Of a DNA stretch of 64,000 bases, positions 25,264 through 37,200 are shown piece after piece. The position numbers were made by a program, and so were the translations under genes. This DNA is from Liolophura sinensis (taxonomy: Eukaryota > Mollusca > Polyplacophora > Chitonida > Chitonidae). Positions within the stretch are counted from its first letter, which is position 1; each line of letters starts with the position of its first letter. The notes below the pieces were generated by a model. That model was not told the origin of the DNA. It saw nothing but the letters and a program-made list of their open reading frames with translations, and ran no database searches. The stretch lies in contig NC_088306.1 of the NCBI RefSeq assembly GCF_032854445.1, forward strand, positions 30,725,764-30,789,763, written 5' to 3'.

Positions 25264-28200
25264 CTGAAACACAAATTACAATTCTATACAGAATTCATAT
25301 TTAACCAGAATGTACATGTATAAATGTATACATGTCTCAGAACTCTACATGTAGCAATTCAAACGTGATAATGTTTCAAATCTTGTCACTTGGTGAAGGA
25401 GAGGGGGGCGGAGGAGAGGGGGGTGAGGATTATAAAAATGTTCCTCTGTGTCACACGTTTATCACCATGTACACATAAGAATCATTCACTCATTGAGATG
25501 GAAGAGTTTATAGTTCATTACTGTTGTAAGTTTACAAAAACAAAATGTGGAAAAGTACTCCAACATTTCATTTACATGTGCACACAAATAGGCTCACCAA
25601 AATCAGCGTCATATCTCGTCCAGCGTCCACCTTTCCGCGAACTCTTTCTTGTAGGTTTTCCAAAGCGCCGTGTTCTTACAGATCTCCAATGGCTTGAGTC
25701 GCCACTCGAACTCACATCTTCCTCTTCTTCCTCCTCTTCCGCCGGTGTTACTTCTGAGTCACTAAAACAAAAACATGACAGAGTGAGCAGGGACTAAATG
25801 AATGATCAAGGTTAAAGGCCGATGGACAGCATTTCAGCCATATCTGTGGGAATAGTGTTAAAGGCTGACAGACAACATTTAAGCCATATCTGTGGGAAGA
25901 GTGTTAAAGGCTGATAGACAGCATTTCAGCCATATCTGTGGGAAGAGTGTTAAAGGCTGACAGACAGCATTTCAGCCATATCTGTGGGAAGAGTGTTAAA
26001 GGCTGACAGACAGCATTTCAGCCATATCTGTGGGAAGAGTGAGGAGGGTATAAATGAATGATAAGGATTAAAGGCTGACAGACAGCATTTCAGCCATATC
26101 TGTGGGAAGAGTGTTAAAGGCAGACAGCATTTCAGCCATATCTGTGGGAAGAGTGAGCAGGGTATAAATGAATGATAAGGATTAAAGGCTGACAGATAGT
26201 ATTTCAGCCATATCTGTGAGAAGAGTGTTAAAGGCTGACAGACAGTATTTCAGCCATATCTGTGAGAAGAGTGTTAAAGGCTGACAGACAGCATTTCAGC
26301 CATATCTGTGGGAAGAGTGAGCAGGGTATAAATGAATGATAAGGATTAAAGGCTGACAGACAGTATTTCAGCCATATCTGTGAGAAGAGTGTTAAAGGCT
26401 GACAGACAGCATTTCAGCCATATCTGTGGGAAGAGTGAGCAGGGTATAAATGAATGATTAGGGTTAAAGGCTGATAGACAGTATTTCAGCCATATCTCTG
26501 GGAAGAGTGTTAAAGGCTGACAGACAGCATTTCAGCCATATCTGTGGGAAGAGTGAGGAGGCAGCACCACAGTGCCAGGGTGGCCTGGCTGGTCACAACA
26601 GAATTTTACATAAAACAATAAGGCTGTTTATCAATTTTTTTGCAAAGTACAGAAAAATGGAAAACATCTGGAATACTGCCTCAATGTTTGAAATTTAACC
26701 ATGTCCTGTCTACAATGAGCAGAACATGTGTACACAATTTTGATGGTTTCATCTCAAATAGTTTTTGTGAAGCAGTGTCCAGTAAGACCCACATATTCAC
26801 ATTTAACAACTGTACATAGGTCAAATCACCAGATCCCACTCAAACCAGACAAGTCTCACCACTCAAAGCAGACAGGTCTCACCACTCAAACCAGACGGGT
26901 CTCACCACTCAAACCAGACAGGTCTCACCACTCAAACCAGACAGGTCTCACCACTCAAACCAGACAGGTCTCACCACTCAAACCAGACGGGTCTCACCAC
27001 AGACATGTCATGGGGATCCGTCAAAACACCTGGCAATAGGACCTTGACACCATTATGTTGATGTCAAAGGTCCCAGCTCATTATGATGTCACGACCAAGA
27101 CAGAATCACGTTACCATAACAACACATTTTAACACTGCAGACAATCCCTTTCGGACGTAGCAATGGCTCAAGATTCGGCTTCACATCCGCTCGAGGTTCA
27201 GCTTCACATCCGCTCATGCTGCTTTATGGGATATAAAAAAATGCTGCCTACCCATAACAGTACTTTCTTCAGTTCATGGAGACAAATACTGATGCCACAA
27301 AACCAACGTGATGACTCGACAACTCAGTGTATACTAACCAGTACTTTGTCTATCCTGTGATGCCTTCAGCTAAAAAAGGAGGTAACCATGTTGTCCTTTT
27401 TGCGTCTTACACATCACCTGACTAGGGGTTGAACCCACAAGTAGTTTTCCTACTTAATACTTCACAGCACGTTCTAATGACTCTGCAGCTTATCTCTCAC
27501 ATGTCAATCACATATCATCAATCTTATCAGTACACATGTACTAACTTTGATCTAAAATACTTGCTGATTGTCAGAGTTCTATTGACCATATAAAGCTATG
27601 AGGTTTGTTTGATAAGTAGATTGACATCCTATAGGGAAAAATTATAGTCCTATAGTTTCAAAAAATCCTATAGTTTCAAAAGCAGAACTAACATTTTACG
27701 ACTTTTATTCAACACCATTTTTAATTCATAAGCAGAACTAAATATTTTACAACCTTTATTCAACGTCACTTTTACTTGTTGTTTTAAGGGGGCAATATAA
27801 ACCTGTCGAAAAAGAGTTTAAATATAAAACAATCATGAAAATCATCTAATTTGTAGAAAAATGTAGGTTATCTTGGCAATTTTCCTGTTGGAGATATGTT
27901 TTCATGATTGGAAAGCCTTCCACACTGAGAAATTCATCCAAAATATTAATATCGGACAAAATAACTTAAACTTGGTAGCAAGGCTACCAAAGAGCTCGCC
28001 TGTATGAGAAACATGAATGCAAAACTTCAGGTCAATGCATAAAGAGCTGAAATCGTGAATTTGTTAATTTACGATAATTAATATGGTCACAGAGCATCAG
28101 TGATGGAACATCCCGCTTGTGCCATTGTGATTTATATGCATGTAAAACTTCAGGTCAATACATACAATACTTTTTAATATACCAATCCTAAGATTTTGTT

Positions 28201-31200
28201 TAACAGTGATTCTGATACACAATTCACTAAGTCACTTCAGTAATTTACTGTATGTAATATGTACACACTAAATCAATGATGGAGTATCCCCCTCATGCTG
28301 TTGTGCTCTTCAAGCGTGCAAACCCTGAGCCCAATAAATTCTGTACTTCATGAGAAATCACCCCTAACACTTTGTTAAAGACTGATTCTTAAACACAATA
28401 CATTAGGGGCCTCCGTGGTATCACAATACATTAAGTCAGCAATTCAGTAACTTACAGTACTTAATACATACATAATCCAATCAACAATGGAATATCCTCC
28501 TCTTGCTAGTGCGCTGTAAATGTGTGTAAACTCTGAGCGCAATACATGCAGCACTTTTAGGATACCACCCCTAACAATTTGTTTAACATTGCTTTCTCAA
28601 TTATTTGACGCTAACGCTCAGGGTGCAACGTAATCTACTTTACACAGGTGAGCTACAAAAGGTGGATTTTTAGTTTTATTTTTATTCCAGTGAAACATTA
28701 TTTTTTTATTTACCTCAAAAAGATCTTTAAGGGGGTTGGTCTTGGGGGGGGGGGGGGGGGGGGGGTTGGTCTTGGGAAGATAAATTTGGGGTCATCTACA
28801 GTGTACAGTTTAAATACTGTAATTCACCTAAAGTTTGGTATGCAAAAGGGCACTCTCAGAAACACATAGAAGCCTTAAAATTGTACTCTTAAGTCATCCT
28901 ATGGAGTGGACGAATAATCTGAATCATGCAAAATGTGTCACTTTAAAAAAGCTTAACTTAAGATGAAATACAGTACATATATGCTAAGTGGTCCTGAAGT
29001 ACATACTCAGTGGCCCTGTACTCCTCGCTATCATCTTCGTCATCCTCAAAATCCTCGTCCAGGCCCGTCAGACGCCGCTTCTTACGCTTCTTGGACACTG
29101 GTGAAGGTTTACTCTCCGCCTCCTCAATGTTGTACATGTCCTTCCCTCGACCTGTTCAAACAAAGACAGCAATCATTTGTTTTTCTCATTTCACACTGTA
29201 CTCAAACTATTTTCACTTAGGGTAAAACATGTACAAAAATAGTTTGCCCTCACTACACGTACACAGAATTAAGCAACATGCTCAACTTGTCAGAGCTTTA
29301 CTGATATTAAAATTGTTTCACCACATTTGTTGGGAAGGTTGGAAAATATCCTTCTAAAAAAATGTATGTTTCAGCAACAAAAGTAATCTTTCATAACATT
29401 TATTTGGCTCTATTCGTGTAAATTTTCAGGGTGAAGTTTTTAGTCTGACATTTACTCTTTACCTAAGGGCGGTAAGATTTCTGGGTGGAGGAAAGCCAAA
29501 AGGCAGCAATGTAGTAAAGACTGATTCTCAATGACCCACCAGGGACCTGGGTGTTCTTATGTCGATGCACATCAGCAGGGACCAGGAAAGTTAAACACCT
29601 TTCTTCACCAGTACTGATTGGCAGAGGACAGCCGCTGATAAATTATTGTCGGTGGCCATGTTCTCATAAAGCCAGTGGGGACCACATGTTCCTGCAGAGC
29701 CAGGCTTAAATGTGATCATTAACTCTGCACCAGAAGGAGATTATTGTAAATGCTACTTCAAACTTCAAAAAGGGCAATAATTTCTGTGTGAGGAAACAAA
29801 ATGTATTTTGTTTAACAAATACATGTTTAAAATGGAAACATGTATTTGTTAGATATGGTGTAAGTTCTTTGTCATCAGACTCCATGAAACAATGAGGTTG
29901 AATGCTTGGTGGTGTGGGGGTTAATAAACACTGACAGGAGGTTGAATGCTTGGTGGTGTGGGGGTTAATAAACACTGAGAGGCGGCTGGGGGGTGGGGGG
30001 TGTGGCGGTTAATAAACAGTGAGAGACGGTTGGGGGCTGGGTAGAGTGGGGTTAATAAACAGTGACAGGCGGCTGGGGGCTGGGTGGTGTGGGGGTTAAT
30101 AAACAGTGAGAGGAGGCTGGGTGCTGGGTGGTGCAGGGGTTAATAAACAAGTGAACTTACTGTTTCAAGAAGGTAGGGGCTGGGTGGTGTGGGGGTTAAT
30201 TACGAAGCAAACTTACTGACTGCAGGAGGTGGGGGGCTGGGTAGTGTGGGAGGTAATAAACAAGCAATTTTACTGATTCCAGAAGGTGGGGGCTTGGTGT
30301 GGGGTTAATAAACAAGCAAACTTACTGATTCTAGGAGGTGGGGGCTGGGTGGTGCAGGGTTTATTAAACAAGCAAACTTACTGATTCCAGGAGGTGGGGG
30401 CTCCTTAACATCATCCTGTATAGCACTGTTGATTAATTCATCATACTCTTTGAACTGATAGCTGACTGAGGTTCGTGCACGACAGGTCCTCTGCAGGAAA
30501 ACTTCCTCCTCTTTTGGCCTCGATGAGCTGTGGTGCTTCTTCTTGGGTTTCACATCATACTCGTAGTCTAGGTACTCAGGAGCAACATTCTCTTTGCGTT
30601 CCTGTGAAACACAGAAATCAAAACTGACGATCAACTGCCAAAAAGGGGATGAGTGAAATATACTGTTGGCAAAGCTATTTACCTCCTTCTTTGTGGTCTA
30701 ACAGTGCTTTTAACATTTCTACAGAACTACAGGTTTGATGGTCTGTTAGTCCGTTTAAATGTTCACATCGTATCTTTCAAGATGAGTCATTCACCATATG
30801 ATGAGCACGAGTTGTTCACCTAATGAAAAGCACAAGATGAGTCATTCACCTCATGGTGAGCACAAGAAAAGTCATTCACCTCATAATGAGAACAAGACGA
30901 GTCATTCACCTCATAATGCGCACAAGATAAGTATTTCACCTCATGATGAGCACAAGACGAGTCATTCACCTCATGATGAGCACAAGATAAGTATTTCACC
31001 TCATGATGAGCACAAGATGAGTCATTCACCTCATGATGAGCACAAGATGAGTCATTCACCTCATGATAAGCACAACACGAGTCATTCACTTCATGATGAG
31101 CATAAGATGAGTCATTCACCTCATGATGAGGATCACATGAGTCATTCACTTCATGATGAGCACAAGATGAGTCATTCACCTCATGATAAGCACAACACGA

Positions 31201-34200
31201 GTCATTCACTTCATGATGAGCATAAGATGAGTCATTCACGTCATGATGAGGATCACATGAGTCATTCACTTCATGATGAGCACAAGATGAGTCATTCACC
31301 TCATGATAAGCACAACACGAGTCATTCACTTCATGATGAGCATAAGATGAGTCATTCACGTCATGATGAGGATCACATGAGTCATTCACCATATGATGAG
31401 CACAAGATGAGTCATTCACCTCATGATGAGCCCAAATTTGATTTTTTTACAGGTTGTCACAGCTATTATGAATTTGTGCTCATTGTGTCATATGCTCATG
31501 TTGTCTTCTTGTAGCAGGCCAGTCTTATTGTAATGTCTTCTGTGCTGTCTCACTACATCACCATGCTTAACAAACCATATATGGACACCGTACTCAATTA
31601 CCCTCTAATACTGAACAGGCAAACCAGTACTTAGCCTGTCCCCTTACACTAAGTATGATGACAGGTTTCAACATGAGTCTCTAGTTGTGAGTATTTGGCC
31701 AAAAGGTTTCATCCTGAGCCTCTAGCTGTGAACACTTGGCCAAAATGTTTCAATATGAGTCTCTAACAGTGAGCACGTGGCCAAAAGGTTTCCAACATCA
31801 GTATTCTAGCTGTGAGCACTTAGCCAAAAGTTCCCACATGAGTCTCTAGCTGTGAGCACTTGGCCAAAAGGTTCGAACACGAGTCTCTAGCTGTGAGCAC
31901 TTGGTCAAAGGGTTCCAACATGAGTCTCTAGCTGTGAGCACTTGGCCAAAACAACACTATCTGAAGATTATCGCCCCTTTAACTTGGTGTTATGAAAATT
32001 ATCTCTAATTACCACTAAGCAAAGAGTTAAATAATCTTACCTCCTTGACAATGTTATCCAAGCTGATTCCTACATAGGCTAATCTCTCCTTTCTGTAGGT
32101 AAAGAAAACATTATCTTAGGAAAGGCATTACCATTTGGAGGAGGAGCGGATTTGTTATTTGAGGCAAAAAAGGGATTTGGCAGAAAAAGGCAGTGTCATG
32201 TGGGGTTAGGCTTTTTGACATGGGCAGAAAATGGCTCTTTGACATGAGAAGAAAAAAATTTTTTCCTATGGTAAGAAAATGGCATCATGATGGGAACAGG
32301 TAGTATCTTTTCAAAAAAAAGGTAGTGTAGTATGGGCAGAAAAAAGGCATTATCATGTGGGGAAACTGGCAATATCTTCAGGAAAAGGCAGGGTAGTATG
32401 GGCAGAAAAAGGCATTATCATGTGAGGAAACAGGCAATGTCTTCAGGAAAAGGCAGTGTACTATGGTCAGAAAAAGGCATTATCATGTGGGGAAACTGGC
32501 AGTATCTTCAGGAAAAGGCGGGGTAGTATGAGCAGAAAAAGGCAGTATCATGTGGGGAAACAGGCAATATCTTCAGGAAAAGACGGGGTAGCATGGACAG
32601 AAAAAGGCAGCATCATGTGGGGAAACACGCAATACCTTCAGGAAAAGGCATTTAGTATGGGCAGAAAAAGGCATTATGATGAGAACTGGCAGTATCTTCA
32701 GGAAAAGGCAGTGTAGTATAGGCAGGAAAAAGGTATTATCATGTGGGGAAACAGGCAACATCTTGAGGAAAAGGCAGTGTAGTATGGGCAGAAAAAAGGC
32801 AGCATCATGTGGGGAAACAGACAATATTTTCAGGAAAAGGCAGAGTAGTATGGACAGAAAAAGGCATTATCATGTGGGGGAAACAGGCAATATCTTCAGG
32901 AAAAGGCAGTTTAGTATGGACAGAAAAAGGCAGAATCATGTGGGGAAACTGGCAATATCTTCAGGAAAAGGCAGTGTAGTATGGGCAGAAAAAGGCAGTA
33001 TCATGTGGGGAAACAGGCAATATTTTCAGGAAAAGGCAGTGTAGTATGGACAGAAAAAGGCATTATCATGTGGGGGAAACAGGCAATAACTTCAGGAAAA
33101 GGAAGTGTAGTATGGGCAGAAAAAGGCAGTATCATGTGGGGGAAACTGGCAATATCTTCAGGAAAAGGCAGTGTAGTATGGGCAGAAAAAGGCATTATCA
33201 TGTGGGGAAACAGGCAATAACTTCAGGAAAAGACAGGGTAGTATGGGCAGAAAAAGGCAGTATCATGTGGGAGACAGGCAATATCTTCAAGAAAAGGCAG
33301 TGTAGTATGGGCAGAAAAAGGCATTATCATGTGGGGAAACTGGCAATATCTTCAGGAAAAGACAGGGTAGTATGGGCAGAAAAAGGCAGTATCATGTGGG
33401 AGACAGGCAATATCTTCAGGAAAAGGCAGTGTAGTATGGCCAGAAAAAGGCATTACCATGTGGGGAAACTGGCAATATCTTCGGGAAAAGGCAGGGTAGT
33501 ATGGGCAGAAAAAGGCATTACCATGTGGGGAAACTGGCAAAATCTTCAGGAAAAGGCAGTGTAGTATGGGCAGAAAAAGGCATTATCATGTGGGGAAACT
33601 GGCAATATCTTCAGGAAAAGGCAGTGTAGTATGGGCAGAAAAAGGCATTATCATGTGGGGAAACAGGCAATATCTTCAGGAAAAAAAAGGGTAGTATGGG
33701 CAGAAAAAGGCAGTATCATGTGGGAGACAGGCAATATCTTCAGGAAAAGGCAGTGTAGTATGGTCAGGAAAAGGCATTACCATGTGGGGGAAACTGGGCA
33801 ATATCTTCAGGAAAAGGCAGTGTAGTATGGTCAGAAAAAGGCATTATCATGTGAGGAAACAGGCAACATCTTCAGGAAAAAGGCAGTCTAGTATGGTTCA
33901 GAAAAAAGGCAGTATCATGTGGGAGACAGGCAATATCTTCAGGAAAAGGCAGTCTAGTATGGACAGAAAAAGGCATTATCATGTGGGGAAACAGGCAACA
34001 TCTTTAGGAAAAGGCAGTGAGGTATGGGCAGAAAAAGGCATTATCAAAGTGGGGAAACTGGCAATATCTTCAGGAAAAGGCAGTGTAGTATGGCAGAAAA
34101 AGCATTATCAAAGTGGGGAAACTGGGCAATATCTTCAGGAAAAGGCAGTGTAGTATGTGCAGAAAAAGGCATTATCATGTGGGGAAACTGGCAGTATCTT

Positions 34201-37200
34201 CAGGAAAAGGCAGTGTAGTATGGGCAGAAAAGGCATTATCATGTGGGGAAATAGGCAATATCTTCAGGTAAAGGCAGAGTAATATGTGCAGAAAAAGGCA
34301 TTATCATGTGGGGAAACTGGGCAGTATCTTCAGGAAAAGGCAGTGTAGTATGTGCAGAAAAGGCATTTACCATGTGGGGAAACTGGCAATATCTTCAGGA
34401 AAAGGCAGGGTAGTATGGGCAGAAAAAGGCATTATCATGTGAGGAAACAGGCAAATGTCTTCAGGAAAAGGCAGTGTACTATGGTCAGAAAAAGGCATTA
34501 TCATGTGGGGAAACTGGCAATATCTTCAGGAAAAGGGCAGTGGAGTATGGTCAGAAAAAGGCAGTATCATGTGGGGAAACTGGCAATATCTTCAGGAAAA
34601 GGCAGTGTAGTATGGGCAGAAAAAGGCATATAAAAGTGGGGAAACTGGCAATATCTTCAGGAAAAGGCAGTGTAGTATGTGCAGAAAAAGGCATTATCCA
34701 TGTGGGGAAAACTGGCCAGTATCTTCAGGAAAAGGCAGTGTAGTATGGGCAGAAAAAGGCATTATCATGTGGGGAAATAGGCAATATCTTCAGGTAAGGC
34801 AGTGTAATATGTGCAGAAAAAGGCATTATCATGTGGGGAAACTGGCAATATCTTCAGGAAAAGGCAGTGTAGTATGTGCAGAAAAAGGCATTATCATGTG
34901 GGGAAACTGGCAATATCTTCAGGAAAAGGCAGTGTAGTATGGGCAGAAAAGGCATTACCATGTGGGGAAAACTGGCAATATCTTCAGGAAAAGGCAGGGT
35001 AGTAATGGGCAGAAAAGGCAGTATCATGTGAGGAAACAGGCAATATCTTCAGGAAAAGGCAGTGGTACTATGGTCAGAAAAAGGGCATTATCATGTGGGG
35101 AAACTGGCAATATCTTCAGGAAAAGGCAGTGTAGTATGCAGAAAAAGGCATGGGGAAACAGGCAAATTCTTCAGGAAAATGCAGTCTAGTATGGACAGAA
35201 AAAGGCATTATCATGTGGGGGAAACAGGCAACATCTTCAGGAAAAGGTAGGGTAGTATGGGCAGAAAAAGGCAGAATCATGTCGGGAAACTGCAATATTT
35301 TCAGAAAAAGGCAGTGTAGTATGGACAGAAAAAGGCATTATCATGTGGGGAAATCAGGCAATATCTTCAGGAAAAGGCAGTGTAGTATGGGCAGAAAAAG
35401 GCATTATGATGAGAACTGGCAGTATCTTCAGAAAACGGTGGTGTAGTATGGGCAGAAAAAGGCATTATCATGTGGGGAAACAAGCAATATCTTCAGGAAA
35501 AAGCAGTGTAGAATCGGCAGAAAAAGGCATTATGATGAGAACTGGCAGTATCTTCAGAAACGGTGGTGTAGTATGGGCAGAAAAATGCATTATCATGTGG
35601 GGAAACAGGCAATATCTTCAGGAAAAGGCAGTGTAGTATGGGCAGAAAAAGGCAGTATCATGTGGGGACACAGGCAATATCTTCAGGAAAGGCAGTGTAG
35701 TATGGTCAGAAAAAGGCATTATCATGTGGGGAAACAGGTAATATCTTCAGGAAACGGTGGTGTAGTATGGGCAGAAAAAGACTATCATGTGAGGGATGAA
35801 GCTTTATCATCACAGAGGGAAAAGACATTATTATGTGAGGATGAGGCTTTATCATCAGAGAGAGAAAAGACAGATCATGTGAGGGCTGAGGCTTTATCAT
35901 CACAGAGAGAAAATACATCATGTGAGGGCTGAGGCTTTATCATCACAGAGGGAAAAGACATTATCATGTTGGGGATGAGGCTTTAACATCACAGAGGAAA
36001 AGACATTATCATGTGGGGGATGAGGCTTTATCATCACAGAGGAAAAGACATTCTATGTGGGGGATGAGGCTTTATCATCACAGAGGGAAAAGACATTATT
36101 ATGTGAGGGATGAGGCCTTTATCATCACAGAGGGAAAAGACATGATCATGTGAGCGATGAGGCTTTATCATCACAGAGGGAAAAGACATTATCATGTGGG
36201 GGATGAGGCTTTATCGTCACAGAGGGAAAAGACATTACCATGTGAGGGATGAGGCTTTATCATCACAGACAGAAAAGGACATTATCATGTTGGGATGAGG
36301 CTTTATCATCACAGAGGAAAAAGACATTATCATGTGGGAGATGAGGCTTTATCATCACAGAGGGAAAAGACATGATCATGTGAGGGATGAGGCTTTATCA
36401 TCACAGAGAGAAAAGACATTATCATGTGGGGGATGAGGCTTAATCATCACAGAGGGAAAAGCCATTATCATGTGAGGGCTGAGGCTTTATCATCACAGAC
36501 AGAAAAGACATTATCATGTTGGGGATGAGGCTTTATCATCACAGAGGAAAAAGACATGATCATGTGAGGGATGAGGCTTTATCATCACAGAGGGAAAAGA
36601 CATTATCATGTGGGGGATGAGGCTTTATCATCACAGAGGGAAAAGACATTACCATGTGAGGGATGAGGCTTTATCATCACAGACAGAAAAGACATTATCA
36701 TGTTGGGGATGAGGCTTTATCATCACAGAGGGAAAAGACATTATCATGTGGGGGATGAGGCTTTATCATCACAGACAGAAAAGACATTATCATGTTGGGG
36801 ATGAGGCTTTATCATCACAGAGGGAAAAGACATCATGTGAGGGATGAGGCTTTATCATCACAGACAGAAAAGACATTATCATGTTGGGGATGAGGCTTTA
36901 TCATCACAGAGGGAAAAGGACAATTATCATGTGGGGGATGAGGCTTTATCATCACAGACAGAAAAGACATTATCATGTTGGGGATGAGGCTTTATCATCA
37001 CAGAGGGAAAAAGACATTATCATGTGGGGGATGAGGCTTTATCATCACATGACAGAAAAGACATTATCATGTTGGGGATGAGGCTTTATCATCACAGAGG
37101 GAAAAGACATTATCATGTGAGGGATGAGGCTTTATCGTCACAGAGGGAAAAGACATTATCATTTGGGGGATGAGGCTTAATCATCACAGAGGGAAAAGAC

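Noticed and set aside
30798-31514. 238-codon frame encoding [10 protein letters not shown] repeats
   Set aside because: Frame through a 30-bp minisatellite inside an RSF1 intron; the opposite strand is equally open.
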